The translations under genes were made by a program, and so were the position numbers. Shown here one piece after another: positions 13,201-25,997 of a stretch of DNA of 64,000 nt (its first letter is position 1; every line of letters starts with the position of its first letter). The DNA lies in contig OU015525.1 of assembly GCA_907165065.1 (NCBI GenBank), positions 4,096,622 to 4,160,621 of the forward strand. Reading direction: 5' to 3'. Source of the DNA: Caprimulgus europaeus (Eukaryota; Chordata; Aves; Caprimulgiformes; Caprimulgidae). Under the pieces are notes generated by a model, which saw only the letters and a program-made list of their open reading frames with translations, ran no database searches and was not told where the DNA came from.

Positions 13201-13863
13201 TATTCTTTCCTCTTCTTTATGTGTTTTTGTTTAAAAGAGACAACATCAGCAGCTGCTGTTTTTTTTTAAATAAAAAACCTAAACAAAATTAAAAAAAACC
13301 CAACATAAAACTTTCCTATGAAATGGATTATAGGACATATTTTGCCACTTAACTATTTGCTCAATGTGCTGGCAGAACCTGGAGAATACACAGTAATATT
13401 CTAGTCCCAATGAGTGGGTTAGTTTAAATGTTAAGGCAGAAGCTTCTGCTGATAGACATCAAATCCCCATCTTTGTCAAAGCAATTCCTGATTGTATAAT
13501 ATGTTGAAAAATAAACAAAAAAACCCACCACCACCACCAACAAAAAAAACCCAAACCACAGAGACAGTAAATATGTATTCAGTTTTCAGTGAAACACCTA
13601 AGTTTCATAGATGTGGGAATTCAGACATGGATGTCAATATTCTGTTTCAGCATTTTAGGATTTTCATAGTGACAGGTAAAGGCAAATTTCAGGCTTTTTT
13701 TAAACCTATTTTTTTCTCCCTTTCCCACACTTTAAGTTTACATTCAGCAGTTACTTCAACCCAGCTTCCATGCTGGTTGTAGGAGGTGAAACTGGTCTTT
13801 TAACTGAGTTCCAACTTTCATGCATGTGGTTAAGAAAAACGGTATGAGGGTTCGGTATAGCTA

Positions 13864-14091
13864 TTTAGATTGGATGTGAGGAAGAATTTCTTTGCTGAAA
13901 GGGTTCTCAGGCATTGGAAGGGGTTGCCCAGGGCAGTGGTGGAGTCCCCATCCCTGGAGGGATTGAAGAGTCGTGTAGACACAGTGCTGAGGGACATGGT
14001 TTAGTTGGGGACTTGTCAGTGTTGGGTTCATGATTGGACTGGATGATCTTAAAGGGCTTTTCCAGTTGAGGTAATTCTGTGATTCTGTGAT
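13864..14091 (+). mobile_element. CR1 3' tail, young subfamily
   Basis: Begins TTTAGATTGGATGTGAGG and runs through the ORF2 end and 3' UTR: TGCCCAGGGCAGTGGTGGAG, a GGACTGGATGATCTTAAAGG stretch and a terminal ATTCTGTGATTCTGTGAT. It is strongly 5'-truncated. It differs from the tail at 31960 at only about a dozen of some 210 positions by eye, and both alignments start at the same ATTGGATG, so they belong to one recent subfamily. Confidence 0.95.
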
Positions 14092-17000
14092 ATGCCAAGT
14101 TCATCTCTTCCCAAACACAGTGTGGATGCTTCTATCCTGTGGTACAGGCAATCTGAAAAACAGCAATAAGGACAGCAAGACAACAAGCATGGGGGGATAC
14201 AGAACAATATTGCCATACCCATCCTCAAAGCTCTGCACCTCACCATGTGGACCTGTGCTTAGAGGACCCAAGGTGGTTGGTATTTGGCTGAAGATAGAGC
14301 TTTTATTTGATAATGACGTGCCCACAAGTGTCCTCACATGATGGACAGTAGGTCACAGATTTTATCACTGGAACAACAACTTTTTTGACAAAATTGTCCA
14401 TGAATCTACAACATTCTTTCTGAAAAGTATCTTGAATCTCAGCAACTGTAGAGCAAAGTGTACATCTCCTCTTCTTTGTGAAGAGCAGCTCTCACTGATT
14501 TTGTCAGCTACCTAGCTGTCACAGTGGTGGTTAGATAGAGAGACTGTACGCTCCGTTACTGGAGCAGAGCTGAGAAGTATGTTCCCAAAAGAGTTCCCAC
14601 ATAGTCTGAAATGCTCTAAGCAATGGAAATTCCTTTGAATATAAAAGAATAATAGTCTAAAAATGTTCACTTCTCATAAAAATCCTCTTATTCAGCTCTC
14701 AGTAATTTATTTTCAGATAACTTTCTTTCTTTCAATGTGGAGTAATATCAGAGCTTTTTTATTATTTTTTTTTTCTTTTTCCTGATAAGTGAGAAGTCAC
14801 TAAGAAGTTCATCTGTTATTAGAAGTTAGACAAGTTAACCAGCAAGCCTGATTTTTTTTTTTTTTTATTGTTATTATTATTATTTTTTCCAAATAATAGC
14901 ATAACCAGTTCTGGAAATTTTACAAATTAGAACTTATAAGTATCTTTCAAGATATTCACTAAAAAATAAAAAAATAATTAAAAAAAAGAAGTTGTTCTGG
15001 GACAATAGCTGGAAATTAATGAAGTATACAGATGTTCCTATATTTTCAATATACATAGGTGGTTATCTCTGAAGGTGAATTTCTAACATGCATAAAACAA
15101 CTTTATTCTGAACCGAGAAAAAAAAAATAAAAGATACAGCAGACTGAGGATCAACATTACATAAATTTAATGCATTGGTGTTACTGAATTGTTTTAATAA
15201 TCATCTTATCAAAACCTACATTGAACTTTTTTTGCTAAGTACTCCTAAAGCAGCTCACACCAAGGAGAGGAAATAACTATTTTCTTGGAGGAAATAAAAA
15301 AAAGGACATTTTACTATTGTAGATACTTAATAAAATCTACAAAAAAAACAGTGATTTTTATAAGCTGAAGCAGTAAAAACCAGGAGGCTCATGGTGTGGC
15401 AATTATGAACCTCAAATTCAGTATCCCTGAAATATGTAGATTCATGGCCTCAGTATCCTGTCACACAGAAGAAACCTCCAGCTGTGATAAATTTGAAGCA
15501 AGAATGGAAAAGCATGTTAAATGAAGGATTTTGAGTGGCTACTGCTCAAAAAAGTAGTCTGAAACCTGTGTTTAGAAAGTCAATCACTTGGAAAGGTGAA
15601 CTTGTGCTCTGCAGAAGTAGCCAGGCATGTTGAAGACATTCTTGAAACAACTTAGTGCTCCACTCTACTCAGAGTTTATTTTTATCTCTGGGGATTTTTT
15701 GATCGAGACATTGACCTCTGGAGTAGTACTATAATGGAGAATATCAATCACAGTTAATCCAGAAGCAATGCAGAGTTTTTTTGCCATGCAGTTGTGAAAT
15801 TTATCCAAGTATGAATTGTTTCACACCTCCTTGATGTGTATCAACGTCTTGTGTGTACTTTGACTGTACCTCAAAGACTTCGCTTCAGACAGTGGAATAG
15901 TGAAGCTGCAGACAAGAAGTGATGCAATATATAAGGACATATGGCTCTTGCTGAGGGTATATTGTGTAACAAGATACAAATGGGTTCCATATCTCTTACA
16001 GATTTGAATTGTATCTGACACATCATTCCCTTTCCTTTCCTGTACAATGGGAACAGCACAGACACAAAATTAATAAATTAATGCTTATAAATCTTCCATT
16101 TAGCACTGAGGAAATTAAGAATCTATAAGCCAATGTTTGATCCCTGTGCCTGATGAAATGTGAATATTGTTTCCTAACCAATGAAAGAGCTCTGTTAACT
16201 AAAGAAAAAAATAGAATCTTCACAATTTTTCAGTGTCTTTTATTTCACAAACACAAGGTTTGGACATCTGTGACCACAAATCAAGCAGTAGCTCCTCTTT
16301 TTAAGCTTTGGAGGCTATAAAATATAAAGATTACGAGAAATTAGGTAATTTTTCCTCCTCTATTCCTTTAGATTGGGGGTAATTTGGTGCTCTTCATCTT
16401 GAGAAAGCTGAGTTGGACTAGACTTTTTTTTTTTCCTCCAACCAAACCAAAACCAGAAAGGAGTAGAAGTTGGTATGTAATAAGTCATCCAGTTCCTGCA
16501 AAGGAGGTTGCAGAAAACAGAAGATAGCAACCAAATCTACCTGCTACTGAAAGGACATGTTCAGATCTCTGTGAAAATACAAGGAAAATAATCTGTAATT
16601 TCTATCATGTTCTCCAGAGATTTTTTTTTTTTTCCCAAATTTAGATTTGACAAATTATTCAACCCATCCCTCCTGTCAATGGATAGTAAATGTCAATATC
16701 CTACAAGCATCTTACGGTACAACATCACATCTCCTGCTTTTAGTTATAAATTTAGTTGCTCTGAATCGTGTTGGCGAAGATGGATTGTGATTATGTCTTC
16801 TTTTTGCCCTTTGTCTTTTATCATCAGTGTTGTTTTACATGATGATCTGATGAATGCAGATCACTACAACACAAAAAAAAAATAAGTTTGACTAATACAC
16901 AACCTAAGTCTCTGAGGCCCATGCCAAATGTTGGGAAAAAAGGAAAAGTACTTGAGAAAGAGAGGAGGGTGTTTCGATAATGAAGAGAAACAAAGTGATC

Positions 17001-18880
17001 TTGATACAGTGATTATCAAGGAGGAGGTGGAACTTCTCTGGATGTTGCCCTCCTTTCCATTCAAGTGGAGGGAATAAGCATAATTCCCAGTGTGTCAAGT
17101 ACAAGAGCTCAGTGCAGTCAGCATCTCTACTCTGGAAAATACATTAAAAAAAAATAATACAGAACTCAATGGACAGAGAAATGCAGCAACAGATACGAAT
17201 TCAGGTGGGAGAAGACTGAAAAACATGACCTATACCTTATTTTGCTCAGAAAGATGACAAATAAGCAACGACAGAGTGACAGAATATGCTTGTGAATGTT
17301 ATACAGAAGGCAGACAATGGTACTTCATTGTTCCTCCTTCAGCAAATGTAACAGGAAAATATCCAGGAAACTGAAAGCTGCAAAATTTGGAAGTGGTCAA
17401 ATACAGTTTTTATTCAATGTACAATGAGTTGTGAATTTCTTTGTATGGGATACTGTCACAGTAATCTACTTATCAAGACACAAGAAACATCTAGAATACT
17501 CTTGATACCCATGTATATAATATATTTTCTAACACTGCATGTCAACAGAATGTAAACTTTTTTTTTTTTTTGGTCAGATATAAAGGTTGAAGTTTAGTCA
17601 TCACTATCATATTGAACACACATAAATATGCAGGAAAAGCTTCTATCATTCACTTGGTTTGGACCAAAATCTGAGTCAAGATATTTGAACAGTTAGATTA
17701 ATCTAATCCTGGACAATGATTCCTATGTTTCACTTAGCTCTGTATATACCTTAGTCCTGCAAGCTATTGTTCCTCTGCTTTGCATAATGTGATAGTGATT
17801 CTGAAAATCCCAGAGACTATTTCCTTGTAAAATATGACAAATCTATATTCTAGCAAGTCTTTTTCAGCTTTGAAGAATATCACAATAAAATCAAATTTAG
17901 AGTAGATATTACCATGAACTCAATAAGAATAATATCATGATACCTTTACCAGGGAAGACACTCAGTTTATTGATAAAAGCAGCATGAAATACGAGAAGAA
18001 AGGAGAGGTGGGAGTTCCCTCCACGAGACATGTTGTCATTTTCCTTTGGTTTGGTTTTCATTCCTGCTTCACAAACATGTGCTTGTCAGTGCAACAAATC
18101 AGATGTGCCCTGCTTAAACCATTCAACATATTCCTAAATTAATATCATAACTTTTCTATAGATTTTCCTTCTCTTTGGACAAGATAATTCAGCTGTATAC
18201 AAGGCCCCTAAAATCACCCAAAGACCAAACTACTATGAAATAACAACATTCATAATCTATCACAAGGTTTTCAATAGTTTTTTAATTATTAGGAAAAAGC
18301 TTCTATCTCAAGTGACATCCCTTTAATCCCAGCTCTGTTTTAATACTTTACATAACATCTCTGGATGCTTTATAATGTTCTCAATTTAAGTCATGCAGGG
18401 AAACATAACTAAATTTTAGGAATATTTATCTAGGGAAGAAAAAGATTCAGTATCTTCTTAAAATACCTTTATGTCTGTGATGAAAAAGTCACTTGTCTGA
18501 TGAATTACATAACTATTTTTACAATGATTTAATCTAATTTAAGGACATGGGCCCTTCTAATAGGCTGGAAATGGAAGAGCTGATGCTAAAAAATACATTT
18601 TTGCTCATAAAGTCTAAGTTGTATCCATTTAAAGTTATATATGCAGTCTAAGGAACTTTCTAGGGTCTATCTACAGTCAAAGAATATTTCCAGATGGCAG
18701 CTCATTCCAGTCTCAGGCAAGGTGTCTGTCTTTCATCACTGACTCAATGAGAGTTTGAAGGTATGGTTTAATGTGGGTGTTTTCTGTGCGGGCATCACTT
18801 TTTAATCAAGTTATTCTGTGTTCCTTTTTATAGTTGAGGAGAGGTAGTCATGAAGTCATTAAAGTGTAGATGCAGTGTTT
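14092..18880. other. 4.8 kb intergenic DNA, no gene seen
   Basis: AT-rich, unique-looking sequence with several T-runs. No transposon, RNA gene or coding exon can be supported. Open frames reach 92 codons without motifs. Confidence 0.55.
14852..14886. repeat. Poly(T) plus (TTA)n microsatellite
   Basis: A run of about 15 T residues passes directly into five or so TTA units and a second T-run. Simple-sequence DNA. Confidence 0.85.
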
Positions 18881-18885
18881 CTTAT

Positions 18886-19521
18886 TGTCCTGGTTTTCAG
18901 CTGAGACATAACTAGATTTCTTTTGAGAAGTTAGAACAGTGTTACATTTTGGGTTCAGCTGGGATTTGTTATGAGAGAAACGTTGATAACATACTGATGT
19001 TTTCATTTTTGTCACTGGAACTGAAGGACTCTGTGTTTTGTTAGTCTACAAGTGCAAGATCTAAGGGGGTGGGGAATACTTAAATTAATAAGTTAAATTG
19101 ATATTTTGATATGCCAGTAGGATATTCCGTATCATATAACATCATGTTCAGTATATTAATGAGGGTTCTTTCTTACTTGCTTTCTACGTTTTTTTGCTCA
19201 GGCTCTCGCTCTTCCAGGACTGTGATTTTGGTTCGGGATTCTCACTCCTCTGGGATCGTTATCTGGGAATGAGCCAGGCTTGGTCTGCGCATGATGAGCA
19301 ATGGCACTGTGTATCACTCATTTGCATATTTTATTACTATTATTATTATCATTATTATTTTAAGTTTTATTTTGTTTCAGTTATTAAATTGTTCTTATCT
19401 TACCCTACCAGTCTCCTTACCCTGGCCCCCCAGTTCTCTCTCCTATCCACTGGTGTGGGGGCAGTGAGCGAGCAGCTGTGTTTGGCTGCTAGCCAAGTGC
19501 TGGCCAAGTGAAACCACAACA
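18886..19521 (+). mobile_element. Solo ERVL-like LTR, family B, copy 1
   Basis: A 636-bp LTR with a perfect 5-bp duplication CTTAT (18881-18885 and 19522-19526). It begins TGTCCTGGTTTTCAGCTGAG and ends GTGAAACCACAACA. A TATA-like AGTATATTAAT (19150-19160) lies downstream of a CATATAACATCATG stretch. An ATTAAA poly(A) signal (19383-19388) follows a T/TTA-rich track, so the sense strand is plus. This U3 and the ATTAAA just before GTTCTTATCT match a widespread avian ERVL LTR type (family knowledge). No internal gene remains. The 105-codon open frame at 19194-19511 is incidental. Confidence 0.93.
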
Positions 19522-19526
19522 CTTAT

Positions 19527-21359
19527 CCCACAGGAGATGCCTACATTTGGTCAGAGGAATCACTTCCTCACCGTGCAGGCTACATTGATGTCCTGTGCTG
19601 CCCTGCCTAGATTCCCATCTTGTTGTTTGCAAGAATGTGGATTCCCAAAGGGCCTGGCCATATCTGCTTGCTCTGTGCAGATGCCTTGGATACAGTATGG
19701 CCTTTCCAGTGGCACTAGATAGTCGTGTGTTCAGTGAAGCTGATCCCTTCTAGTAGGATTCAGATGGAGGTTAAGACACCTACGTTCAAAGTTCTACTTG
19801 TGTACTATGTGTTTAAGGTCACTTTGTAATAAATTATGTTACAGCCAGTAGATCCAGGGGGCACTTCAGCTCTGCTTAAAATACACAGTCACTGCCTGCT
19901 CACCTGGACTGCTTTCTGGGCTTGTTTGATGCGCTGACACAGCTTCTGAGGAGGTAGAATGATGCTCTAAGATGTATTTGCATTTCTCTCTTACCACTAA
20001 GGCAGGCCTTACCAGTTTAGAAGTAGTCCCTAAATTATCCAAGACATACCAGCCTTTCTGAAGTTGCTCCAACCCATTTATACCAAGCTGCCCTGTGGAA
20101 AATAATTTACAAAATCAGAAGGTTGGAAGCATCATCAGAGTCCCTGGGTAATTTTGACGGCAGTGACTCCTTGAGAATTTATGTAAGTAGGCAGCTGGCC
20201 TGTTAGTTTGAGGACAGTACTCTGGATAAAAGTCAGAGGTCTTCTTTAGTGTAGACACAATCTGTACAGAGCATACATAAATTAGAAGTATCAGATGAGC
20301 ACAGAGAATTACGAGTTTCAGACAAGTTCAGTTCAGCACTTTAGCCCAAACCTCAGGCACCAACAGGACAAGCAGCTAATCAGGTTAGCCCAAAGGCCAC
20401 CAAGGAGCATTGTGAAATTAATTGGCACATCATTTTAATGCTCTATGGAGAAAAAGGAGTCAGTAAATTATGGATTCCTCTACTTCCTGGGACATTGCAC
20501 ATTGCTGCTAATAAGCAAGCTGTGGTGTGAATATGGCATGTGAATAATAATAACTTGGATCAGAAAAAATGCTATAAAAAGAAGGAAGTTTTTTGTGGCA
20601 GAAATGGCTTTAAAAACTAAGTTTTCTTATTTTTGCATGAACTATATTCAGGCAGATAAATGGATGCCATGCTGACATGGTTTAACCACCAAACCCAGGA
20701 CAAGTGCATTTGAACAAGTAGACCTTTATGTCTCAAAGAGAGAGCACTTTGTTCAGGCTAACAGACACAATTATCATAAAGAGCAACACCTGGTAACATC
20801 ATACAGCACAGACCCTTATACTGTGGTTCTTGAATACAACCTACCAACATGGGCTTAAGGTGGAAGATATGTTTTTAAACAGAAAGTGTTAAGGGCATAG
20901 AATGATACTAAACTCCATAGACTTTGGAAATTATATTTACCAATACTATTAAAAACTGGCAACCTGCATTTTACTTCCATTTACATCGTACTGTTTCAGT
21001 TTTCTGGTTGTTGATGCCCATTCCATGCACCAGCTTTCACTGCATTTTATTAGATTATATTGTGCTCAAATGTTAAATATTTTCTCTTTGTGAATATATA
21101 CAAAACCCATGATTAAACCATATCTTAAATCCTTTAAAGCTAAGTGGCATCTTTGTATTTATTCCAGGAATAATACTCAGAAAGAATAAAGGAGTACCAG
21201 GTTTGTTTATTCAATATGGATTTTGAATATATTTCAGATTTAGTTTCATGCATGTAATCTGTTGAAAGATCAAAATCCCACGACTCTAAAGAAAACTATT
21301 CCAACAATACTTTATCTGCTTTATTCTTGTAGTAGCATAAATTTTAGACACTTATACTA
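19527..21359. other. Intergenic DNA, no gene seen
   Basis: Unique-looking DNA. At 20395-20500 it has a SOX-type core CATTGT followed by AT-rich homeodomain-like cores, which might be regulatory but is unproven. No coding exon is supported. Confidence 0.5.
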
Positions 21360-21462
21360 GCTTAGGTTACAGAAGGCCTCATGAGGTCATCTCTTCCAAC
21401 CCACAAGGTAAAGCAGGGTGGGTTAATACTAGGTCAGGATGCTTGGGACTTGTATTATAGTC
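21360..21462 (-). mobile_element. CR1 3'-end fragment, diverged
   Basis: CCTCATGAGGTCATCTCTTC, CAACCCAC, AAAGCAGGGTG and AGGTCAGGATGCTTGGGACTT follow in order the reverse complement of a CR1 3' UTR (GGTCATCTAGTCCAACC, AAAGCAGGG, AGGTCAGGTTGCxCAGGGCCTTGT). Divergence is high and the terminal short repeats are lost, so the edges are approximate. Confidence 0.68.
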
Positions 21463-22440
21463 AAAGCAACAATCTTATTACAAAGTATGGAAATAATAAT
21501 CTATAACAAATAGCTAAAATGGGTACATTTTCATACAAGTTTCTTTGTATCACCATTTTCATATGGAAGATTGTTCTACTAGAAAATTTTGAACCCCTTT
21601 TAATCACTTTCTCTTTTTCAACTGATAGAGGATGAAGGCAAAAAAAGAGGATAGAAAATGAAAAAAATGAAAAAAAAAATGAGAAACAGAATAGTTTGAA
21701 TGCCTAAATTTTCTTGGGAGTCAACAAACAGTTGCAGACAATTTGTCTCATCTGGGGCAGCTATCTGGTTATATACATCTAGCTTAGGTGTTGAGATGAA
21801 AGCAAACTCCTGCTACCACACCTCAAATTCACTCAAAATCATGTGGAATAAGAAATTATAAAGAGCAAATGTCAGGTTATCAGCCTTTCTCAGAGCAATA
21901 TTCTTCTACACTATTAATGATCTTATTACATATCTGTTACCCTCTGAATGATGCAACACTTCTAGCACGTACACAGTTGCAGTAGAAAAAGAATTCATAA
22001 TTGTTGCATAAATATGGCATAGATTTCCATGAGGGGAAAAAAAAAAAAGTAACTTTTTCACTTCTATGCCCAAGAGAACACACAAAATGACAGACGGAAA
22101 AGACAATGATAATAATGATGAGTTCTTTCTGTAAGTATCACATGTTCCAAGCACTCAATTAAGCTATTAGCTAGCAAATGTGGAACAACTAACTGTAATT
22201 ACCCTTGCTAAAGGCTTAGAATCTGTTTGCAGAATTCAGTGCCATGAGCTTCACTGCACTGATGACTGTATTTAGCCTATTTAGAGAAAAAAAACATGCT
22301 GGAATCTAAGATCAATATTAATATTAGTTATTTTTGTATATGCCTAAATAAACAAAATCATAAAACGACCTAAAGAAAATTGTTCAGAATCTAACAGGCA
22401 AGAAACCAATAAAAAGACACCATGATTCTTTAAAAGAATA

Positions 22441-22628
22441 TCTATATAAAACATATATACACACATATACAGAATATGCAATATAATTATATAATATATA
22501 AATTTATACTATAAAATATATTTTTATATAAAATATATAAAAAGTATATGTATACTTACATATAATGCATACACAGCATATATATAATGATATAATATAT
22601 TAAATGTATACACATATGTTTATATTCA
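22441..22628. repeat. AT-rich low-complexity region
   Basis: Nearly 190 bp made almost wholly of A and T, with degenerate TATA and ATAC units such as ATATACACACATATAC. It resembles a decayed (AT)n/(TATACA)n satellite stretch. No gene signal. Confidence 0.8.
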
Positions 22629-22701
22629 CCAAAAACATTCCTATTTTTTAACCCCCTGCTATAATGTCTCAGAGACTGTATTGAGGATGTATCACATCAG
22701 A

Positions 22702-22766
22702 CAGATATCTAATCTACTTAATGTACTTGAAGTACAGATATCACACTACTTAATGTACTTGAAGCA
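22702..22766. repeat. Two-copy tandem duplication, 33 and 32 bp
   Basis: Unit 1 (22702-22734) and unit 2 (22735-22766) both start CAGATATC and share ACTTAATGTACTTGAAG. They differ at a few central bases and by 1 bp in length. A local slippage-type duplication. Confidence 0.9.
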
Positions 22767-22927
22767 TGAAGGTCTTGTCTCTGTCCAGCTTAAAGGGTGA
22801 TGTCACTGCAATGCTTCAGAAATACATTGCTTTACATTTTTTTTTTATTTTTTTCAGAAATACATTCAGAAATACAAGCTTCTTTTTTTCAGAGCTTGTC
22901 TTGGAATCCTGTAACCTAACAGTTTAT

Positions 22928-22998
22928 TCATAGAATCATAGAATGATTTGGGTTCAAAGCGACCTTTTAAGGTCATCAAGTCCAAACCCATTCTCCAG
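22928..22998 (-). mobile_element. CR1 3' tip fragment
   Basis: TCATAGAATCATAGAATGAT followed by TTTGGGTT, GACCTTTTAAGGTCATCAAG and TCCAAACCC is the reverse complement of the last about 70 bp of a CR1. Only the tail and adjacent 3' UTR are present, so this is a very short insertion or a deletion remnant. Confidence 0.9.
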
Positions 22999-23053
22999 GA
23001 TGTTCCAAACTACAAAAGGAAAATGATCACCTGCTATCCAGCTGCCTAAGACT

Positions 23054-24763
23054 TTACTGCAGTGTCCAAGGAGGAATTATACTACAGCAAAATTGTGCAT
23101 TGGGACTGCTTTGTTTAGTTATTGCTCTAAACAGGAACAAAAACAATGGGAAACTTTTCAAACTGTTCAGGTTAAGAATTGGACTTGATACTTGCACTAA
23201 GCATAATGAGGAAGACCTATGCAGCAGGATGCACTTGAACCCATGCTCATTTCCTATCTGAGTTCCCTTACACTTTTCCAGCATCGTGGAGGGACCACAA
23301 AAACTATAAATTAAGTGAATATTGCATTTACATGGGAAAAATGAATTTTTTAATTCAAGAAATTCCCTATTCTGATTTTTGAATCAAGATGGAGAAAGAA
23401 CAGAGGGAAGGGAAAAGAACTGCTGACTGACTGCAATTAATGTATTTTCAGTCAGTGTAAAAGTCTTAATCCCAATAGTGACCCCTATCAGAAGTATTCA
23501 TTTAAAAAGAAAAAAAAAAAGGTAAATATGGCTTTGTAAAGTATCTTTAAAGCTAAATTTCCTGCAGAATATATATGTATATATATATATATATATATGT
23601 GCATATCTGAGCATCTATGAGCATCTAATACATTTTGAGGTGATTTGGAACTGAAAAGAATGTTTAATTCAGTGGTCAAATGGATGTCTGAATATAAAAT
23701 ATATCCAAGCAGAAATCTGTGAACATTTTGACAGAAGCAGTACCAGGTACCACCTCACTAAAATTTATCTTAGATCTGCAAGTTCCAAGCAATAAAGTAA
23801 GGGTTATTCTTCCATCACCCATGGTCTTTCTCAGCCAGGTATTTTTGTCATCTGGAGGAAAATTGATTGCACTTGTTCTCTGCAATCTTAATATCACTCT
23901 GTGCATGTGTGTGTTTGGACTTTGGGACAAATTTTGTATTCCTCTCCACAGGAAGTGCAACTAGAAGAGCATAGCAGGAATTATGCCACTTAAAAAGACT
24001 TTTGAGGAAATCTGAAGAAAAGATGAGGACCTTTTATGTGCCACTGAAAGGAATCCAGTGACTTGCATCTTCAGAGCAGAAATAGCTTACAGTAAAGTCA
24101 AATAAAATTAAGTCCTTAAGCCACATGCTCCAGTAAGTGCCTGACCAGTCCTTTAATGAGAATTCCAAGTTTTTTGAGGGGTATTGAATCATGTAACTTC
24201 AGAAGAAGAAACATGTAAGGAAACTTAGATATCTAAGATCATTTTGTTACCTTAGGAAGAAATGAAGGATGGATGTCTCTCATACTTTCTGTGTTCAAAC
24301 AAACCCTTGTTAATTTGCTTTGGCACAATGGAGAGGTTCTGAAGTGGGCTGCATTAGTCATAGTTTTGAATTATGTGCAATATCCATAAAATATTATAAA
24401 TAATAGCCAAATGCCTGGGTCTTGATATATCACCTGAAAACCTGACAAAGTGACTTGTTCTCTGCTAAAATCCAGGCTGTTATTACCTCATAAAGTGGGG
24501 CATTTATCTCTTCTGTGTAATTTACTGACTACCTAAAAATGAATAATAGAACAACACCAAACTGTGACTGTCACCTATAGGCCCAGTTCTGAACTCCTTT
24601 TGATGACAGACCTGCCATGGAATCCCATGATTAAGTATTGCAAGAGAAGACACCAGTACTACAAGATTTAAATTTATTTTTATATAACTGATTTAAAATA
24701 AATATATTTGACAGTGATGAGGCTATTATTTATAATCACCATTTTTTATTATTATAATCACCA
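23054..24763. other. Intergenic DNA, no gene seen
   Basis: AT-rich sequence with a short (AT)n run (listed separately). Two overlapping opposite-strand frames of 94 and 81 codons (23676-23964) have no motif and are probably chance. A 10-bp direct repeat TATAATCACC (24731, 24753) lies just before the CR1 insertion. Confidence 0.55.
23569..23600. repeat. (AT)n microsatellite
   Basis: About 32 bp of alternating AT interrupted once by GT. Likely to vary in length between individuals. Confidence 0.9.
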
Positions 24764-25997
24764 AGGGAAATTTGTGCTTGACAAACCTGATCACCTTCTG
24801 TGCCAAAGTAACCTGCCTGGTTGATGTGGGGCAAGTGGTGCACAATGCCTACCTGGATTTGTCCAAGGCTTTCAACCATGGTTTTCCACAGCCTCCTCCT
24901 AGAAACTGATGCATTAAGGTATAGTGACCTGTGTGGTGGGTGGGGAACTGTCTGACAGGCTGCACACAGAGGGTGGTGGTAAATAACTCATTTTCAAACT
25001 GGAAACTTGTCACAAGCATTGTCCCCCAAGGGTTGATATTAGGCCCAATGGTGTTTAATATCTTCATAAGTGATCTGGATGATGGGATTAAGTGTACCTT
25101 GATGAAATTTGCTGATGATACCAAACTCAGCAGAGAAGTGGACACTTCAGAAGGGAGAGCCATCCTGCAGGAAGATCTGGATAGGTTGGAAGAGTAGGCT
25201 AACAAAAACCTTAGGAAGTTCCACAAAGACAAATGTAAAATCTTGCACCTGGAAAAACATAATCCAGGTGTACAACACAGGCTGGGATCTACCTTGCTGG
25301 GGAGCAGCTCTGTGGATATGTACCTGGGGGTCCTGGTCGACAACAAGCTCAATATGATTGAACAGTGTGCTGCAGTGGCAAAGAAAGCCAAGAGGATGCT
25401 AGGTTGCATCAACAAGAGGATCATCACATCATCAGAAAAGACAGAGAAGTCATTATCCCACTCTATTCAGTGCTTCTCAGGCCATACCTGGAACACTGTG
25501 CTCAGTTTTGGTCCCTGCTACACAGAAAATATGTGGACAGGCTGGAGAGGATCCAGAGAAGGGCCACAAAGATGATCAAAGGACTGGGAAACCTACAATA
25601 TGAGGAAAGGCTGTGAGAACTGTGTTCAATCAGCTTTAAGAAGGGAAAGCTTAGGGAAGAGCTTATCACTACATTCCAGTATTTAAAGGGTGGCTCCAAG
25701 GAAGATGGAGACTCTCTTTTTACAAGGAGTCACATGGAAAGACAAAGAGGACAACTTAGTCCTGGGAAGATTCTAATTGGGCACAAGAGAAAAATTTTTC
25801 ACAATGAGAACAATCATCCTTTGGAATAGTCTCCCTAGGGAAGTGGTGGATTCCCCAACATTGGACACTTTTAAGATTCGTCTGGACAGGGTGCTGAGCC
25901 ATCTTGTCTAGATGGTGTTTTTGCCAAGATAGATTGGGCCAGGTGATCCTCGAGTTTCCGTTCAACCTGGTATTCTATGATTCCATGATTGTATGAC
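24764..25997 (+). mobile_element. CR1 with reverse-transcriptase remnant
   Basis: A 1.2-kb CR1, the longest in the window. It opens within ORF2 (TTGTGCTTGACAAACCTGAT) and ends in TATTCTATGATTCCATGATT. The translation 24931-25197 keeps the reverse-transcriptase motif VPQG (residues 31-34) and the catalytic FADD (residues 60-63, at 25108-25119) in the context MKFADDTKL. Downstream frames 25243-25616 keep LGVLVDNKLN and YLEHCAQFWS-like pieces, but the reading frame shifts several times and contains stops, so it is dead. The 5' half of ORF2 and all of ORF1 are missing through 5' truncation. The 192-codon minus-strand frame (24849-25427) is an antisense opening with no known product. Confidence 0.95.

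Larger units (their letters stand above)
4497..13863. other. 9.4 kb intergenic DNA, no gene seen
   Basis: A long AT-rich stretch with no recognised transposon, apart from the simple repeats listed separately. The open frames are short (up to 92 codons) and lie scattered on both strands with no shared frame or homology I can name. A 90-bp piece near 7318-7408 has splice-like edges but no supporting coding signal. A purine-rich tract lies at about 12092-12160. Confidence 0.55.

Noticed and set aside
20113-20150. CR1-like string AATCAGAAGGTTGGAAG
   Set aside because: Too short, and the following bases do not continue as CR1.
20676-20712. Sequence resembling joined LTR ends (ACATGGTTTAACC then AAACCCAGGACA)
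   Set aside because: Only about 30 bp, with no target duplication and no intervening LTR body. Probably coincidence, though a deleted family B LTR cannot be excluded.
24849-25427. 192-codon minus-strand open frame
   Set aside because: It is antisense to a CR1 ORF2 remnant. The plus strand carries the recognisable reverse-transcriptase motifs.
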